A stretch of 64,000 nucleotides of DNA from Aradus depressus (GCA_963662175.1 OY759223.1:25459460-25523459); one strand, 5' to 3'. Numbered from the stretch's first letter, positions 33,317 to 45,507 are shown. Notes: generated by a model from the letters alone, not told the origin. Numbers and translations: made by a program.

Positions 33317-33798
33317 TGTTAGGAGTGAAGTAACTTAATTAGTGAATAAATATACAATGATGGACTAGTCGCATTTTGATTTAAAATTAAATGTGAACAA
33401 CCAATGAATGGAGAACAAAAGATGACGTAAATGACGTTTTAAATAGTGAGGAACAGTCTAAGGAGTGTTGTGGAAGTGGACAGTCTAGAGAGAGAAGTGT
33501 AGTGAACCAGTCTGAGTGAGAGAAGATATAGGAGTGATAACTATATGTAGAAGAGAAAAGGTACTTTTTATTTATATGTATATATGCCCAAAATATAAAA
33601 GAATTATAAATAGTGGCCACAAAAAGAGAAAAAAAAAAGTATATAGTTTTGAATAATTAGTTTGTAAAATTTTCTTGTAATATAATTTTTTTATTTGATA
33701 TTGATATTTAGATTTTATTTATAATGTAGGTTTAGGTAAATAAACCCAAATATTTGTTCTCTTATTCTATGCTATTCATTTTCCCTGTGAACCCAGTA
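33317..33798 (+). mobile_element. LTR-like dispersed segment, copy 2
   Basis: Counterpart of 3077-3458. It is longer in the middle, with TGAACCAGTCTGAGTGAGAG-like and GTGTTGTGGAAGTGGACAGT motifs. No internal coding lies next to it, so it may be a solo LTR. Confidence 0.4.
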
Positions 33799-33965
33799 AG
33801 ATAATGAATGAATAACTTTATCGCTTATAAAGAATTATCTTACAGCAAGGAGTTCGATACAGAATTATAAATACATCGATTCAATAACTGATAACAAAAA
33901 GAACACACAAAATAAGAAAAAAACAAAAAAACAATACTCATACTAATAAAAAGGTGATAATGCAA

Positions 33966-34092
33966 ATAAAAATTTAGGGTAGGCAACATTTAGGTCTCAC
34001 ATAGTAGATGTACACCAGAGTGGCGAAAGAGCGCTGTGGTAGCAGGCGATATGACCTTGTAGTTAAAGCCCGGGCATGAGTCATAATAACTA
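33966..34092 (+). mobile_element. SINE family 1, 3' fragment
   Basis: Second half of the second stem to tail (AATAACTAAC type). The third stem is mutated. Confidence 0.65.
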
Positions 34093-34626
34093 ACATAAAT
34101 AAGAAGAGACCCATAAAATAATGTACGTAATATTACAAGGTAATTTGCAATTTTGATGTAAAGTGAAAAAAAATCCCGCTTTTTTAGGTTGTGTCCCTAT
34201 TTTTTCAAGTGGATGTCCCAATACAGATTGGTTAACACTACTGGTCACCCGAGTAATTAACTAACTGGTTGACTAGAGTTCGTCCGCGTACTGATGAGTA
34301 CATTTGATCACCTGAATAACATTTTACTAGTCGGTCTATGTCTATGAAAATGAAAAAAATATCCAATGAAAAAAATAAGAAAGGTAATGTTTGCCAAACC
34401 AGTGAACAATTAGGATGGCTGCCAGAAAATGAAAAGGTTAAGATAGAGTCAGGAGTACATTCGTTAGCTCGGTTGGTTCAGTATAAACTTGTGTCGCATC
34501 GGAACACTACCGTTCTTTATATATACAATAAAACATCGTCCGTGAGTGACCGTCAATCTACTTCCCCACAATCAATTAATCAACTATGATTTCACTCAAA
34601 TAAATTGTATATATATACAATGTATA

Positions 34627-35708
34627 CAGGGTGTTCATTTTATCTTGACCCAGGTAAATAACTCGAAAAATAATGATTTTCTCAAAAAAAACTCGAGACA
34701 AAAAATGTAGAGTAGAATTGACCGCATTATTTGCTGTAATCTAATTTTTAAACAAATGAAAATTTTTAACGTTTTTTATGAATTAAAAAAAAAAAAAAAA
34801 TTTGACTGTCAACATATTTTTTTGCATATTTAGATTCCTGGGGAAAAATTAAAAAAGGTTAAATGAGTCATTTTTTTGTTAGACCAATATTAAAACTAAT
34901 AAATGAATTTTATTGTAGTAAATGTTCTAACTGATGTCCAATACATTTATCGAAGTTGTTCCGGAAAATTGCTCAAGGTAATTGCCTATTAAGAAAGTCT
35001 TGATATTTCTGACCATTTAAATTTCCGGCGATAAAAAAGGGGCCAATTGCTTTGTCATTGATGATTGCAGCCCATACATTAACTGATCATGGATGATGTT
35101 TATTCATTTTCTGCACTCCAGTGATGCGTATTATACCTATTTACTAATTCAATATTGGTGAAAGTTGATTCGTCTGAAAACATTGTGTAGCAAAAAAAAA
35201 AAAAAAATCACAATTAACTTGAACTCGTTCAAGCGCCCACTGACAGAATATAAAACGGTTATTAGAATCTTCACCAGATAGAGCTTGATGAAGAGAAATA
35301 TGATAAGGATGAAATTTATGGTTCTTCAATATTATATGAACACTACCTATCAGAAATCCTAGAACCTTGAGAAATTTTCAGGAACAACTTCGATAAATGA
35401 ATGTATTGAAGTTGCAGGACATCAGTTCGAACATTTACTACAATAAAATTCATTAATATTGGTCTAACAAACAAATGTCTCATTTAACTTCCTCTAAATT
35501 TTTTCCCAGGAATCTAAATATGCAAAAAAATGTTTTTTTTTTTTTTTAAATTCATAAAAAACGTTAAACAATTTTCATTTGTTTAAAAATTAGATTACAG
35601 CAAATAATGCGGTCAATTCTACTCTATATTTCTTGTCTCAAACATTTTTTGAGAAAATCATTATTTTTCGAGTAATTTACCTGGGTCAAGATAAAATGAA
35701 TACCTAGT
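34627..35708. mobile_element. Mariner/Tc-like transposon with ~320-bp inverted repeats
   Basis: The left end, CAGGGTGTTCATTTTATCTT after a TA, is mirrored by AAGATAAAATGAATACCTAG at the right. Inverted similarity continues inward to about 34975 on the left and 35360 on the right. The central part carries a broken transposase on minus. A TA target is expected; the left flank is TA, but the right end is mutated. Inverted repeats this long are unusual for the superfamily and overlap the expected coding region. Confidence 0.75.
34985..35345 (-). pseudogene. Mariner/Tc-like transposase fragment
   Basis: On minus the first frame reads HKFHPYHISLHQALSGED, NNRFIFCQWALERVQVN, then meets a poly-T run (35189-35205). 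A second frame continues MFSDESTFTNIELVNRYNTH, HWSAENEHNHHP, a stop, SVNVWAAIINDKAIGPFFIA and GNLNGQKYQDFL. The FSDE aspartate and the following NVW-GII motif match the second half of DDE transposases common in arthropods. A frameshift and a stop make it non-functional. Confidence 0.8.
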
Positions 35709-36239
35709 TTTGAAACCAATGTTTGGATAATGTGAGTTTTGATTCCCACCACATGCGATAATGTTAGATTTGTTACCAACTTTCTCAAACAAGTATAAAT
35801 AAATCAAAACCATTGAACATTTTAAAATGCAATGTAAATTTATTGTTACAATTATTACAACTTAAAATAATTTTAAAAAATGAAAAATGATTAAAGTTGA
35901 CACATAATTATAATTTTACATAAAGCATAGGTAGTAATAAAATTTTATTTAAAAAAAAAAACTGCAAAAAAATAGAGCACAAAATAAAAAAAATAAACGA
36001 TAACCTCTTTGAGCAGGTTATGCTTGCAAATACTGCTTTCTGATTGGTTAAAAGACGCTTAGTGTCAGAACTAACTAGGATAATGTTAGTTCTGACGCCA
36101 ACCCTCAACTTCTAGGCCCATTAAACCTAGGATATGGTGACTTTTGATTCTAACCAATACAACGCCATATTTGAATTCAGCTCAAAAAATTGCAAAAATA
36201 ACCACTTCTTTCTCAATTTTTTTTAATTTTGGATATTGT

Positions 36240-36640
36240 GAGTTTTGATTTTGGAGGACACATATAACATCAAACCTTGTAAAGTCAGCCAAATTTACCA
36301 AACGGTGGGGGGGGGGGGGGATTAGGGGGGATACAACACAAAATCTCTAATAACTGCCGATGTAATGAACGTATCGACATGAAATTTCATATTTAAATTC
36401 AAAATCCCATAAGGTTGGTATCTATTAATTTTCCGCTCGATCGGTTGAAGGGAAAGGGGGAATCAGAGGAGGACTGGAATCAAATATCCTAACAACTGCC
36501 GGTGTAATGAACGTATCGACACAAAATTTAGTGTAAGGATTCAGAAGCCACTATGTAAGTCAAATATTGAGCTTTAGCCCAAACGGTCTTTGGAGGGAGA
36601 GTGAAAACGTAATTGAATAATTCTTGCTGGGGAAGTACAT
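36240..36640. repeat. Dispersed family X, two units
   Basis: TAACTGCCGATGTAATGAAC near 36352 and AACTGCCGGTGTAATGAACG near 36493 are about 140 bp apart. A G run lies at 36306-36320. Confidence 0.6.
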
Positions 36641-37107
36641 AGCCGGTGATTCACCGACGACTTTTTTGTATTCTGAAAGTAAATATTTACGCAGCTGTTG
36701 ACGATAATAATGAGGCAACTCCGAACCCTTACCTCCCTAATTTGCACTGAAGGATATAGATGAATCTGTTTTGAAGGAAGCCCTTGGGGGGAGGGTTTGA
36801 AAGGGCTGAAGGGAGGACTGGAGAAGAAACCTTTTTGATGGATGTCCACAAGGGGTGAAAGGGGATAAATCACCCCCTCCTCACCCTCCAACACAACACT
36901 TTTCACAACTCATGCATAAAAGAAGTTTTTCTTTCAAGAAAGCCGTGACACACAACCTAAGGATCATTGCCAAAGAAAAACACCACCTACTCAGATTTTG
37001 CTTTTTGACTTTTCCATCGAAAAGCTATTTCATATTGTATCGTAGAACCATGATTGCGCTTGTAAAGCAGCCACTCAGATTTGGTTGAAAATTGATCAAT
37101 TGAATCT

Positions 37108-37160
37108 GCCATCTTCAGCTCAGAAGGTCCGTATGCTATCTCTGGCTATCGGCGCCCTAT
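37108..37160 (-). mobile_element. SINE family 1, head fragment
   Basis: GGCGCCGATAGCCAGAGATAG and GAGCTGAAG on minus; only the 5' tRNA-like end remains. Confidence 0.5.
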
Positions 37161-37653
37161 AACTCTCTTTAACTTTGGTCGTAATGGAACCTGAAATCTC
37201 AAGTCAGAGATTGAAAATTTAGTAAAGAACATTTTTGGTAGGAATCTACGTTTTGATAGGATTAACCGTTATCGCGTAAATCGAGCAAACGTATAAAAAA
37301 AGTGGATTTTCAGCTTATACCTCGCAAACCTGACGACATGAGAAAAAATAATTTCATATGAAATGTGCTAGTTTTTTTTTTTATTTGAAGATATATTTGA
37401 TTAGGTCATAAATATAAGCAATATATTGTAAAATGTACTTAAGCCCCGAAGTAAAGAGTCTTAACTTTCGTCGGATTTTTGCCAAATCTAATCAAATCTA
37501 GGTTGGCTTCAGGGAGGGGGGAAATCACAGAAGTTGTATCCCAGAGAAGTTCTTCGTAGTTTTGAAGTTTAAAATAGTTGTTTTAGACGCATTTAACAAT
37601 AACTCATTAACGAGAAGCCATTTGTTTAATGATGCAAGAGCTTTAAATATTGA

Positions 37654-37997
37654 GGTTAGGTTAGGTTTTATGACTAATGCCCGGGCTTTAACTACGAGAT
37701 CATATCGCCTACTACCAGAGCGCTCTTTCGACACTCTGGTGAACAAGAGCCCAACTCTACTGTGGGAGTCCTAAATTTTGCCTACCCTAAATTTTTATTC
37801 ACCTAAGGCAGGGATCTTTAACGAGTACCTGACATCGTACAGGCTCGGAACCATCGCGTAATGTCCCATCCGAAGAACGGCGTGCTTAAGTTTATTTTAC
37901 CTCTCAGATAAAATAAACTAAGGGCCTCGGCCGGGTTTCGAACCCACGTTCTTGAGGTCAGTGTGCAAGCAAGCATACCACTGAGCTACCGGCGCCC
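37654..37997 (-). mobile_element. SINE family 1, full length
   Basis: Complete head with both boxes (GTAGCTCAGTGG, GGTTCGAAACC), all stems, and CCTAACCTAACC tail. No clear flanking duplication. Confidence 0.85.
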
Positions 37998-38100
37998 TCT
38001 TTATAGTAATATAAATAATATTCTATAGTTGTTGTAAAAGTAGTATTACCTGAGTTTTTGTAACAATATATGCCTTTTTTTTACTAATGTAAACGTTTTA

Positions 38101-38130
38101 AACCCCCCCCCCCCCCTCCCCCCCCCCCTC
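38101..38130. repeat. Poly-C tract
   Basis: Three C runs separated by single T or CT, about 29 bases. Confidence 0.9.
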
Positions 38131-38300
38131 TGATTACCCGACCTTTTTTGTGTTCCGACCATTCCCCGGTGCCGTAGGCGAGGGATATGAAGGGTTCTAG
38201 TAATTTTGAGAAGGGGGAGATGGAGAGAGAGTATTCTGATTCCGTGGTAGGTATAAGAAAGTCCTATAATTACCACATCACATATATTTTACATATGTTA

Positions 38301-39045
38301 ATTTGAGGCAATTTAGGTATTTTTATTTTTAAAAATATTCCTTTATTTCATTAGACGTTTCGACTTGAAAATTATAAACTCATTTTTGATTTTTAAAATA
38401 CTAAAATTATACATAAAGAAAATAATAAAATAAAAAGAAATATAAAAGAATCTATTATTATTTCGAAGGAACAGGATAGTCAAGTAAATTATAGAACTGA
38501 TGCGGAAAAAATAGAAGCCCATTACTCATACATCTTAAATAATATAAAATAAAGAATATACTTGTTATAAAATAAAAATATTTTTGAAAAATGTCAAAAA
38601 AAGTTAAATTTATAGTTTATAAATTAAATTGTTTAAAAAAATTATTCAAAAAATTATTTAAAAAAATTTAAATATCGATATAAAAAAATAAGTTATTAGA
38701 GTAGGTTATATCAGGGTTATAAGTTTTATTTATAAAATTAGATTTTTGAAAAATGTAAGGGTGAAATTTGACAAATGTGAATTAGTATAAAATTTGACGA
38801 CAATCAATGTTGTATAATATATGATTGGAAGAGTAATTTATAGATCATTCTGTATTTAGGTGAGTCCTTATCTATCTTTTTAATATTATGTGAAAAAATA
38901 GTTATGAGAATTATAATTATAATGCTGTTATTATTTAAAAGAAGTTGTATTTTTAGAATCGAAAATGACAAGAATTCGAAACGCGTAATGAAATAAAGAA
39001 ATATTTTTTTAAATAAAAATACCTGAATTGCCTCAAATTACCATA
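38301..39045. mobile_element. Penelope-like unit bounded by inverted repeats
   Basis: The left end (38301-38375) and right end (38970-39045) are inverted copies: TTAATTTGAGGCAATTTAGG, TTTCATTAGACGTTTCGA at left; TTCGAAACGCGTAATGAAAT, CCTGAATTGCCTCAAATTA at right. TCGAAACG followed by TAATGAAATAAAG is a familiar Penelope LTR motif. The interior has only short broken frames. Confidence 0.5.
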
Positions 39046-39430
39046 TTGAAAGATTATAAAAAGTAAAGTATAATAAATTCAAATTGATATTATATATTTT
39101 ACTTATAGTATTTTGAATAATACTTTGAAATCCCCAGTTGTAATTATCACCAGTTACGTATTTGATACAATACACGTATTAAATGCGACTGTCAGACGAT
39201 GACAACAGCGTCAAGGATAGTCGTTGTAGGGCGGAAAACCAATTAGGAAGGGTTTAGACTCTGACAGGAGGGGATTCCTTTCTCAGTTGGGATAGTCTTG
39301 TGATGGCTAGACAATAACCTGGCTTGTCTCCCACCTTAGCTGTGCTCAGAATGTAATTTGAAACAATTTGGAAATGTACAAAACAATAAATAAATTAAAA
39401 CATCTTAAAATTTAAATAAAATAAAATTAT
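39046..39430. other. Spacer, no gene seen
   Basis: A more GC-balanced part at 39180-39350 has no usable frame. Confidence 0.3.
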
Positions 39431-40250
39431 AGATAAAACACTTTCATTTGAACACTTATATTGTCTAATTCCACAAACATATACTTAAATGTGTACCGGT
39501 TTCGGCTTAAGCCATCGTCAGCACAAGGTTCAACAATAATTGAGATATTTGCCAGGCATACATATTTATATTAACCTAAGAGTACCTGAGGTGAAAGGGT
39601 GCCCTTCCCCTGGTAAAACCAGGAGATGGAAATCTCTATTCTAACGGTAATAACCAACTGTGGACTTATTTGAAAAACAAGAAAATAAAATTAAAATAAA
39701 ACCAAAAACTAACATTCCAAAAAAACGATATAACATAACTGTACAATATATAGCTACTATATGTCTAAGTAGAAAATTATTTAACCTAGGTTAATATTGC
39801 CTTGGATATTTGTTAACTGAGAGGAATCAACAAAGCAGAAAATTTGAAGTGTGTCTGGTCGTTCAAACAATTCCCATTTTTTCGAGATCTACTAATTTCT
39901 CGCTGTTCCAGAGAATCTAAAGGTCTACCTTTTTCACAGAAGTGGAGGTATTTTATGCCGGTTGTTTCGTTGAATGAGTAACCCATATCATTGATATGTT
40001 TCGCAAATGTAGATTTTTCCCCTTTCCTTACTATATCAGTTATGTGCTCTTTGATATGTTCTCTGAATTTGCGTCCCGATTGGCCTGTGTATACCAACCT
40101 GCACGTTTCACATTTGAGTTGGTAAACACCATCTTAATTATTGTTGAACCTTGTGCTGACGATGGCGTAAGCCGAAACCGGTACACATTTAAGTATATGT
40201 TTGTGGAATTAGGCAATATAAGTGTTCAAGAAAGTGTTTTATCTATCATT
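39431..40250 (-). mobile_element. Penelope-like element fragment with inverted LTRs
   Basis: About 115-bp inverted repeats (39431-39545 and 40130-40250) enclose a minus-strand GIY-YIG-type fragment. Both repeats carry TTATTGTTGAACCTTGTG and a core of CTGACGA, T, stem GGC/GCC, GAAACCGG. The core is on minus at 39500-39521 and plus at 40156-40178. Loops differ (TTAA against GTAA) while the stem is conserved. Penelope elements are known to carry LTRs in direct or inverted orientation and hammerhead motifs in them. The reverse transcriptase is missing. Confidence 0.8.
39813..40130 (-). pseudogene. GIY-YIG endonuclease domain of Penelope-like element
   Basis: In frame from 40130: DGVYQLKCETCRLVYTGQSG, RKFREHIKEHI, FAKHINDMGYSF, TGIKYLHFCEKGRPLDSLEQ, then REI and a C-terminal tail to the stop at 39813. 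It shows the VY...YTGQ pattern of GIY-YIG nucleases, the paired cysteines (KCETC) and histidines (EHI, KHIND) typical of Penelope endonucleases, and the conserved arginine. The frame is clean for about 105 codons. The reverse transcriptase normally upstream is absent, replaced by an inverted LTR. Confidence 0.8.
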
Positions 40251-40308
40251 TTATTGTATTTATTAGTATTTCCACTATATCAACACAGAACGCAAAAAAT
40301 ATTCGGAA

Positions 40309-40655
40309 GTCATTTTTAGAGCTAAAAACGGTTGATGCGATACAGTCAATTTTAGAGCTAAAAAAGGTTGATGCAATACAGTTAATTTTAGAGCAAAAAA
40401 GGCTGAAGTCAATTTTAGAGCTAAAAAGGTTGATGCAATACAGTCAATTTTAGAGCAAAAAAAGCTGAAGTCAATTTTAGAGCTAAAAAGGTTGATGTAA
40501 TACAGTCAATTTTAGAGCAAAAAAGGCTGAAGTCAATTTTAGAGCTAAAAAGGTTGATGCAATGCAGTCAATTTTAGAGCAAAAAAGGCTGAAGTCAATT
40601 TTAGACCTAAAAAAAATTGATGCAATACAGTCAATTTTAGAGCTAGAAAAATGCC
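40309..40655. repeat. 62-bp two-part tandem repeat
   Basis: Two related sub-units alternate, about 35 bp (AGTCAATTTTAGAGCTAAAA, AGGTTGATGCAATAC) and 27 bp (AGTCAATTTTAGAGCAAAAA, AGGCTGA), giving a higher-order unit of 62 bp present about five times. The minus frame through it is an artefact. Confidence 0.9.
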
Positions 40656-40959
40656 ATAACCTATATAGAGCTTGTCCTTTCTGCCCTAATAGGAGTCCAA
40701 CACACAATGACGCTAAACCAAAGAATAATTTTGCCTAGGTTATTATGTAGAATTTAGGTTTATTATATATAGAACACAAAATACGATGTATTGTAGATAA
40801 AAGACATATGTACATATAGAGTCCAAAGTTCAGGGAAAATCTCAAATTCCTGGCAGAAAATACAGGCAAATAAAAATTTAATAATCCCGAACATGAATCG
40901 ATAAGCAATAACGTTTTATTCACATTATTTTTCATCTCTTTTCCCTTCTCTTTTTATTC

Positions 40960-41340
40960 CTCAAAAATTTAATTAAACGCTTTTTGATTTTTTTAGATTG
41001 AAAAGGTATAAAATCAGTGACTTTGAATAAAACCCCGCACAATAAGACCCCTTGCTTTTCAAAAAAAATTGTGAATTCCGAAGAGTTTTGTTGTACTCCT
41101 AAATAATAATATGGAATTGACTCGAAATTTTGTATACGAATCCTTTTCAGCTTTTTAGATACAGAATGACATCTATTAATTTGCAGCGAAATTCCAATAA
41201 CTATCGATGTAATGAATGGATCAACACCAAATTTAGTATGATGATTCAAAAGTGTATAAGAAAGGCAAATATTGATTTTCAAACAAATCGTTAAATTGGG
41301 TTGAGGGAGAGCATAAACTTAGTCAATTTATTATTGAAAA
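40960..41340. repeat. Dispersed family X segment
   Basis: CCAATAACTATCGATGTAATG and AATTTAGTATGATGATTCA match 36.5 kb. Overlapping minus frame is not a gene. Confidence 0.45.
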
Positions 41341-41344
41341 CTTT

Positions 41345-42130
41345 TTATTTTGCAACCTGTGAAGTAAACATGTCTGACTACATGAGCCCTCTTCAGAATA
41401 ATCTGGTTGGGAAGCTTTGAATAGAGAAGGCAGAGAATCTCTCGAGACGACCGTCTAGGTCGTTATTTCAGATAGAAGCACCTGACGAGTGTAGTGGTAG
41501 GTACTTGACGTGGCTAGAATTCACGGCCCTGTAACCCCAAGTAATTGGGTTGGGAAGTGGGCTGTACGGCCTGGGTAATAGGGTAACGATTATTGATCTC
41601 TGCAGGGTCACAGAAGGGAGAAGAGGAGAGAGAGAGAGAGAGAAGTCGAGCTTGACGAACTGAACTTCAATCCATCCCTCTATTAACATTTGATGTTGGG
41701 GGTTGCAAACCTCATCAATGTTGCATTGTTAAGAGAGGGGGGTGACACAGCATTGCCACTGCACCCCATTGATTTGTTCTACATTGGACCAATTTGTAAT
41801 CATAAATAAAGACAATTTCACTGCAATTAACGATAATAGTTTAATTGAAAAATCCTTTTCTTATCTGATCCTGAAAATGTTTACAAATCCCCCCCCCCTC
41901 GTTTCATTGTAAATTCAATAATCAACATTATTGCTAAGTATCTATTTTTTGATAGGACTAACCGTTTTCACGTAAATCAAGCTAGGTCTAAAAAAAACGG
42001 GTTCCGAGATATTCTAAGTCTGCGACCTGCAAAAAGTTCTATTTCCTTCTAGTTTTCTCTATAATTTTTGTTTGCAGAGACTTTTGATTCATAAATATAA
42101 GTCATAAATCTAAACTGCAATATAAGCTTG
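41345..42130. other. Unclassified segment
   Basis: Includes a GA microsatellite at 41627-41642, a more GC-balanced part at 41400-41770, and a C run at 41889-41897. No supported gene. Confidence 0.3.
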
Positions 42131-42132
42131 AA

Positions 42133-42390
42133 TATCTAGGAGGTAAAATAAACTTAAGCACGTCATCCTTCGGATGGGACGATAAGCGATGGTCCCAAAC
42201 CCTGTACGATGTCAGGTAATCGTTAATGACCCCCTACCCTAGGTGAATAAAAATTTAGAATAGGCAAAATTTAGAGTGGCATAGTAGAGTTGGGCTCATG
42301 TCTACCAGAGTGACGAAAGTGCGCTCTGTTAGTAGGTGATATGACCTCGTAGTTAAAGGCCGGGCATCAGTCATAATAACTAACTAATCA
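42133..42390 (+). mobile_element. SINE family 1, 5' truncated
   Basis: Starts within the first stem (GGAGGTAAAATAAACTTAAG). Tail AATAACTAACTAA. Confidence 0.7.
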
Positions 42391-43258
42391 TCTCTAAAAT
42401 GGTCAAAATGTATTCAGGGAACCCTGAAATGGGGAATTTTGTTGAAAACTCAATCTCGGATTTTTGAAAAATTACAATACTTCTTTATACTAAAGATATA
42501 AGAAAGTAAATATGTATATACGAAAGCAACTCAGAAATTAACAATTTAAAATTTTATGGATGAGGACGTTGTTTCTGTATTCCATCTGTGTCACAACTGA
42601 CAGCATGGAGTACTTGAGGGCAGACCAGTGATATCCAAATTATCTATAAATATCGTATACTTCGGATAATATCCATCTTCCCACTTTTTGGGATACTGTG
42701 TAATAAAGAGACCGACCTCCTGTCCTGTTGTAGAGTTTTTTTTTTTCTGTACATGACAGAACCTCGATTTCTCACAACATGAAGATGTTTTGCCACAATA
42801 CGCATCTTTCCCAAAACAATCGAAAATGAAAAACGTGTTTGTATTTGTATCAAGGTAAGAAGACGATTTTAACAAAACCTCATCATTTCTTTAATCTCTA
42901 GTCTGTGTAGCCAAGTTGGGGTTAACCCTAGCTGAGTCGAGTACCACTTCACTCATCAGGTGTCTTTTCTGGAATATTGATATGATCTACAATACAGCGC
43001 AGCATCCTTTCAAGAAATTTCTCAGCTTCTTCATTCAAAGCGTCCCCACCACACTCGTAAGTGGCTATATGAAACGGAAATTGCGTTTGACAAGCCTGAG
43101 TAGGAAGGTAATCAAAGAACAAAGGTTTCCAGGATGTCAGAAGCGGATTTTAAAGAAACTTCCTGACTGCTAAGACTGCTAATCGTTATCCTATTACCCA
43201 GCTCGAGTAGTCCACTTCACACACTAAATCACTTTCTTACCCGAGTCAAGTACAATTT
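42391..43258. other. Unresolved segment with decayed frames
   Basis: A minus frame at 42591-42875 includes a K-rich middle and the piece YYPKYTIFIDNLDIT, slightly like piggyBac transposases (KIYFDNFFT). A plus frame at 42916-43173 begins MGLTLAESSTTSLIRC. Neither has enough motif support for a call. Confidence 0.25.
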
Positions 43259-43320
43259 TGTGCCTCTACATTTTTTTAATGCCCTTCCCCACTTCTTGAA
43301 GATACAATAAAAAAATTTAA
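43259..43320 (+). pseudogene. LINE C-terminal scrap
   Basis: Plus strand encodes FFNALPHFLKIQ, equivalent to FFNALPHFMKI at the end of the LINE fragment at 49.8 kb. Confidence 0.45.
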
Positions 43321-43429
43321 ACATCAAATAAAAATGTTTATGTTAGAAGAAACCCTTTACACGGAAACCGAATTTTATCCTCACTGTTCAAAAATAATAA
43401 CAATAAAAAATCGTGTTTCATACCCAAAA

Positions 43430-44345
43430 ATATTATTTGATACAAAGTTATTTAATTTATTTTTATTATTTATTTTATTTTTTATTATTATAGGTTAGGT
43501 TTTATGACTCATGCCCGGGCTTTAACTACGAGGTCATATTGCCTACTATCAGAGCGCTCTTTCGTCACTCTGGTAGACATGAGCCCGACTTTACTGTGGG
43601 AGTCCTAAATTTTGCCTAACGTAAATTTTTATTCATCTAGAGCAAGGGTCTTTAACGAGTATCTGACATCGTACAGGCTCGGGACCATCGCTTAACGTCC
43701 CATCCGAAGGACGGCCTGCTTAAGTTAATTTTACCTCCCAGATAAAATAAACTAAGGGCCTCGGTTGGGTTTCGAACCCACGTTCTTGAGCTCAGAAGGC
43801 AAGCACGCATACCACTGAGCTCCCGGCGCCCTCTTTTATTATGATATTCAAAAATATATTATTATTTTTAAAAAAACTTATAATTTTTTGTTTATTGATT
43901 ATTCTTCTTATTATTTTATGGTTCTATTTAATCACTTATATTTTTTTATTTCTTCATTTAGACTTTTTTATTTATTAATTTAAAATTGATTAGTATATAT
44001 TTATTTAATTTAATTTTTTTTATATATTGTTATAGTTACATTGTTTTCTTTTTCTTTTCTATGTCTCACACATTGGGACCTGATGGAGGGACGTAAGAAC
44101 TTCCGAAGAGTTTTAAAAATAGTTATCTTAATTTTTATGAATTGAAAAATGTATCTACTTATTATAAATGTATCTATGTATTAATTTTTTTTTTGCACTC
44201 ATATATTTTTAAGTATATATTTATTTAGTTTTTATTAATTTCATTTTACTTTTTTAGCTATCTCAATATATAAATTAATTTGACGTATCCTAATACCATG
44301 TATTGGTTTAACGGAAATAAAAATTTTTATTATTATTATTATTAT
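43430..44345 (+). mobile_element. Penelope-like LTR remnant, interrupted by a SINE
   Basis: Parallels 50405-50905: TTGATACAAAG, GTTATAGTTACATTGTTTTC, CACATTGGGACCTGATGGAG, GGACGTAAGAAC. The hammerhead-like core is decayed (GAAG for GAAA, mismatched stem). It continues to ACGTATCCTAATACCATGT, TTTAACGGAAATAAA and ATT repeats. Confidence 0.55.
43493..43831 (-). mobile_element. SINE family 1, near full length
   Basis: Complete on minus from GGGCGCCGGGAGCTCAGTGG (A box one base changed) to CCTAACC. It lies inside the Penelope-like remnant. Flanks are ATT-rich, so a duplication cannot be judged. Confidence 0.85.
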
Positions 44346-45021
44346 CTTCAGTAATGACCAAGAAGCACAAAATATATCGTCTCAAGAGATTTGTCATATC
44401 TTTATTTAAAGTGACTATGTTTCGTGTGACTTTGTGTTATGTTAAATGGCTATACATGTGAGCTGCAGATGGCCATTCCTAAAAGAATAAGGACATCAAA
44501 GAAGAGAGATTTCCTATCAAAGAGAATTTCCTGCTTCAGTAAGTACGAGATATTTCTTCATATCGGTTTATCTTCACGAATATATAAAGAGAAAGAGATT
44601 GCTTGTGTGTTTGAGGTAATCTCGAAAACACATAACCAATTTGGATAATTATTTCACCGTTGGGAAGCTTATTTCTTTCCGGTGAACATATATTTTTTAT
44701 CCTCACGCTTTATAAAAAGAGAGTTGTGCAGTGATGGTAAAAGTAAAGCAAGTTGGAGAAACGGTCGTCCGGGCGCCATTTATTTCATACGCTGCCTAAA
44801 CCGTTGGTATTGTTGGCAATATAAAGTTCTACAATAAAGGCTACAATATCATATAAGTATCTATAACAGAAAGCCTTCAATAAGTGTTTTTATATAAATA
44901 TGTAGTTTTGTCTCTATGTGTTTGTCAAATTTTGCCCTTATAAGTCGAATTTAATAGATATAAATAGCTCTTTATTGGATTTTTATGATATTTCACAAAT
45001 AGCGAGTGGGGTCGAACCGAA

Positions 45022-45500
45022 ACATATCGCCTACTACCTGGTGGACATGAGCCCGACTCTACTGTGAGAGTCCTAAATTTTGCCTACCCTAAATTTTTAT
45101 TCACCTAAGGCAGGGATCTTTAACGAGTACCTGACATCGTACAGGCTCGGAACCATCGCGTAATGTCCCATCCGAAGGACGGCGTGGTTAAGTTAATTTT
45201 ACCTCTCAGATAAAATAAACTAAGGACCTCGGTCGGGTTTCGAACCCCATGTTCTTGAGCTCAGAAAGCAAGCACGCATTCCGCTCTTTCATCACTCTGG
45301 TTGACATGAGACCGACTCTACTATGGGAGTCTTAAATGTCGCCTACCCTAAATTTTTATTCGCCTAGGGCAAGGAGTCTTTAACGAGTACCATCGCTTAA
45401 CGTTCCATCCGAAGGACGGCATTCTTAAGTTAATTTTACCTCCCAGATAAAACGAACTAAGGGCCTCGGCCGGGTTTCGAACCCACAATCTTAAGCTCAG
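45022..45500 (-). mobile_element. Two SINE family 1 fragments in tandem
   Basis: Copy one, 45022-45281, keeps head and most of body. Copy two, 45282-45500, lacks both ends. They abut within CGCATTCCGCTCTTTC, where the first is cut in the A box and the second in the third stem. Probably unequal exchange between two copies. Confidence 0.75.
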
Positions 45501-45507
45501 TTAGGCT

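Noticed and set aside
42591..43173. Possible piggyBac transposase remnants
   Set aside because: Only a weak resemblance in one short motif; no catalytic residues or inverted repeats found.
44439..44648. Possible small exon MAIPKRIRTSKKRDF with GTAAGT donor
   Set aside because: Acceptor side lacks a pyrimidine tract; no domain or repeat-free context to support it.
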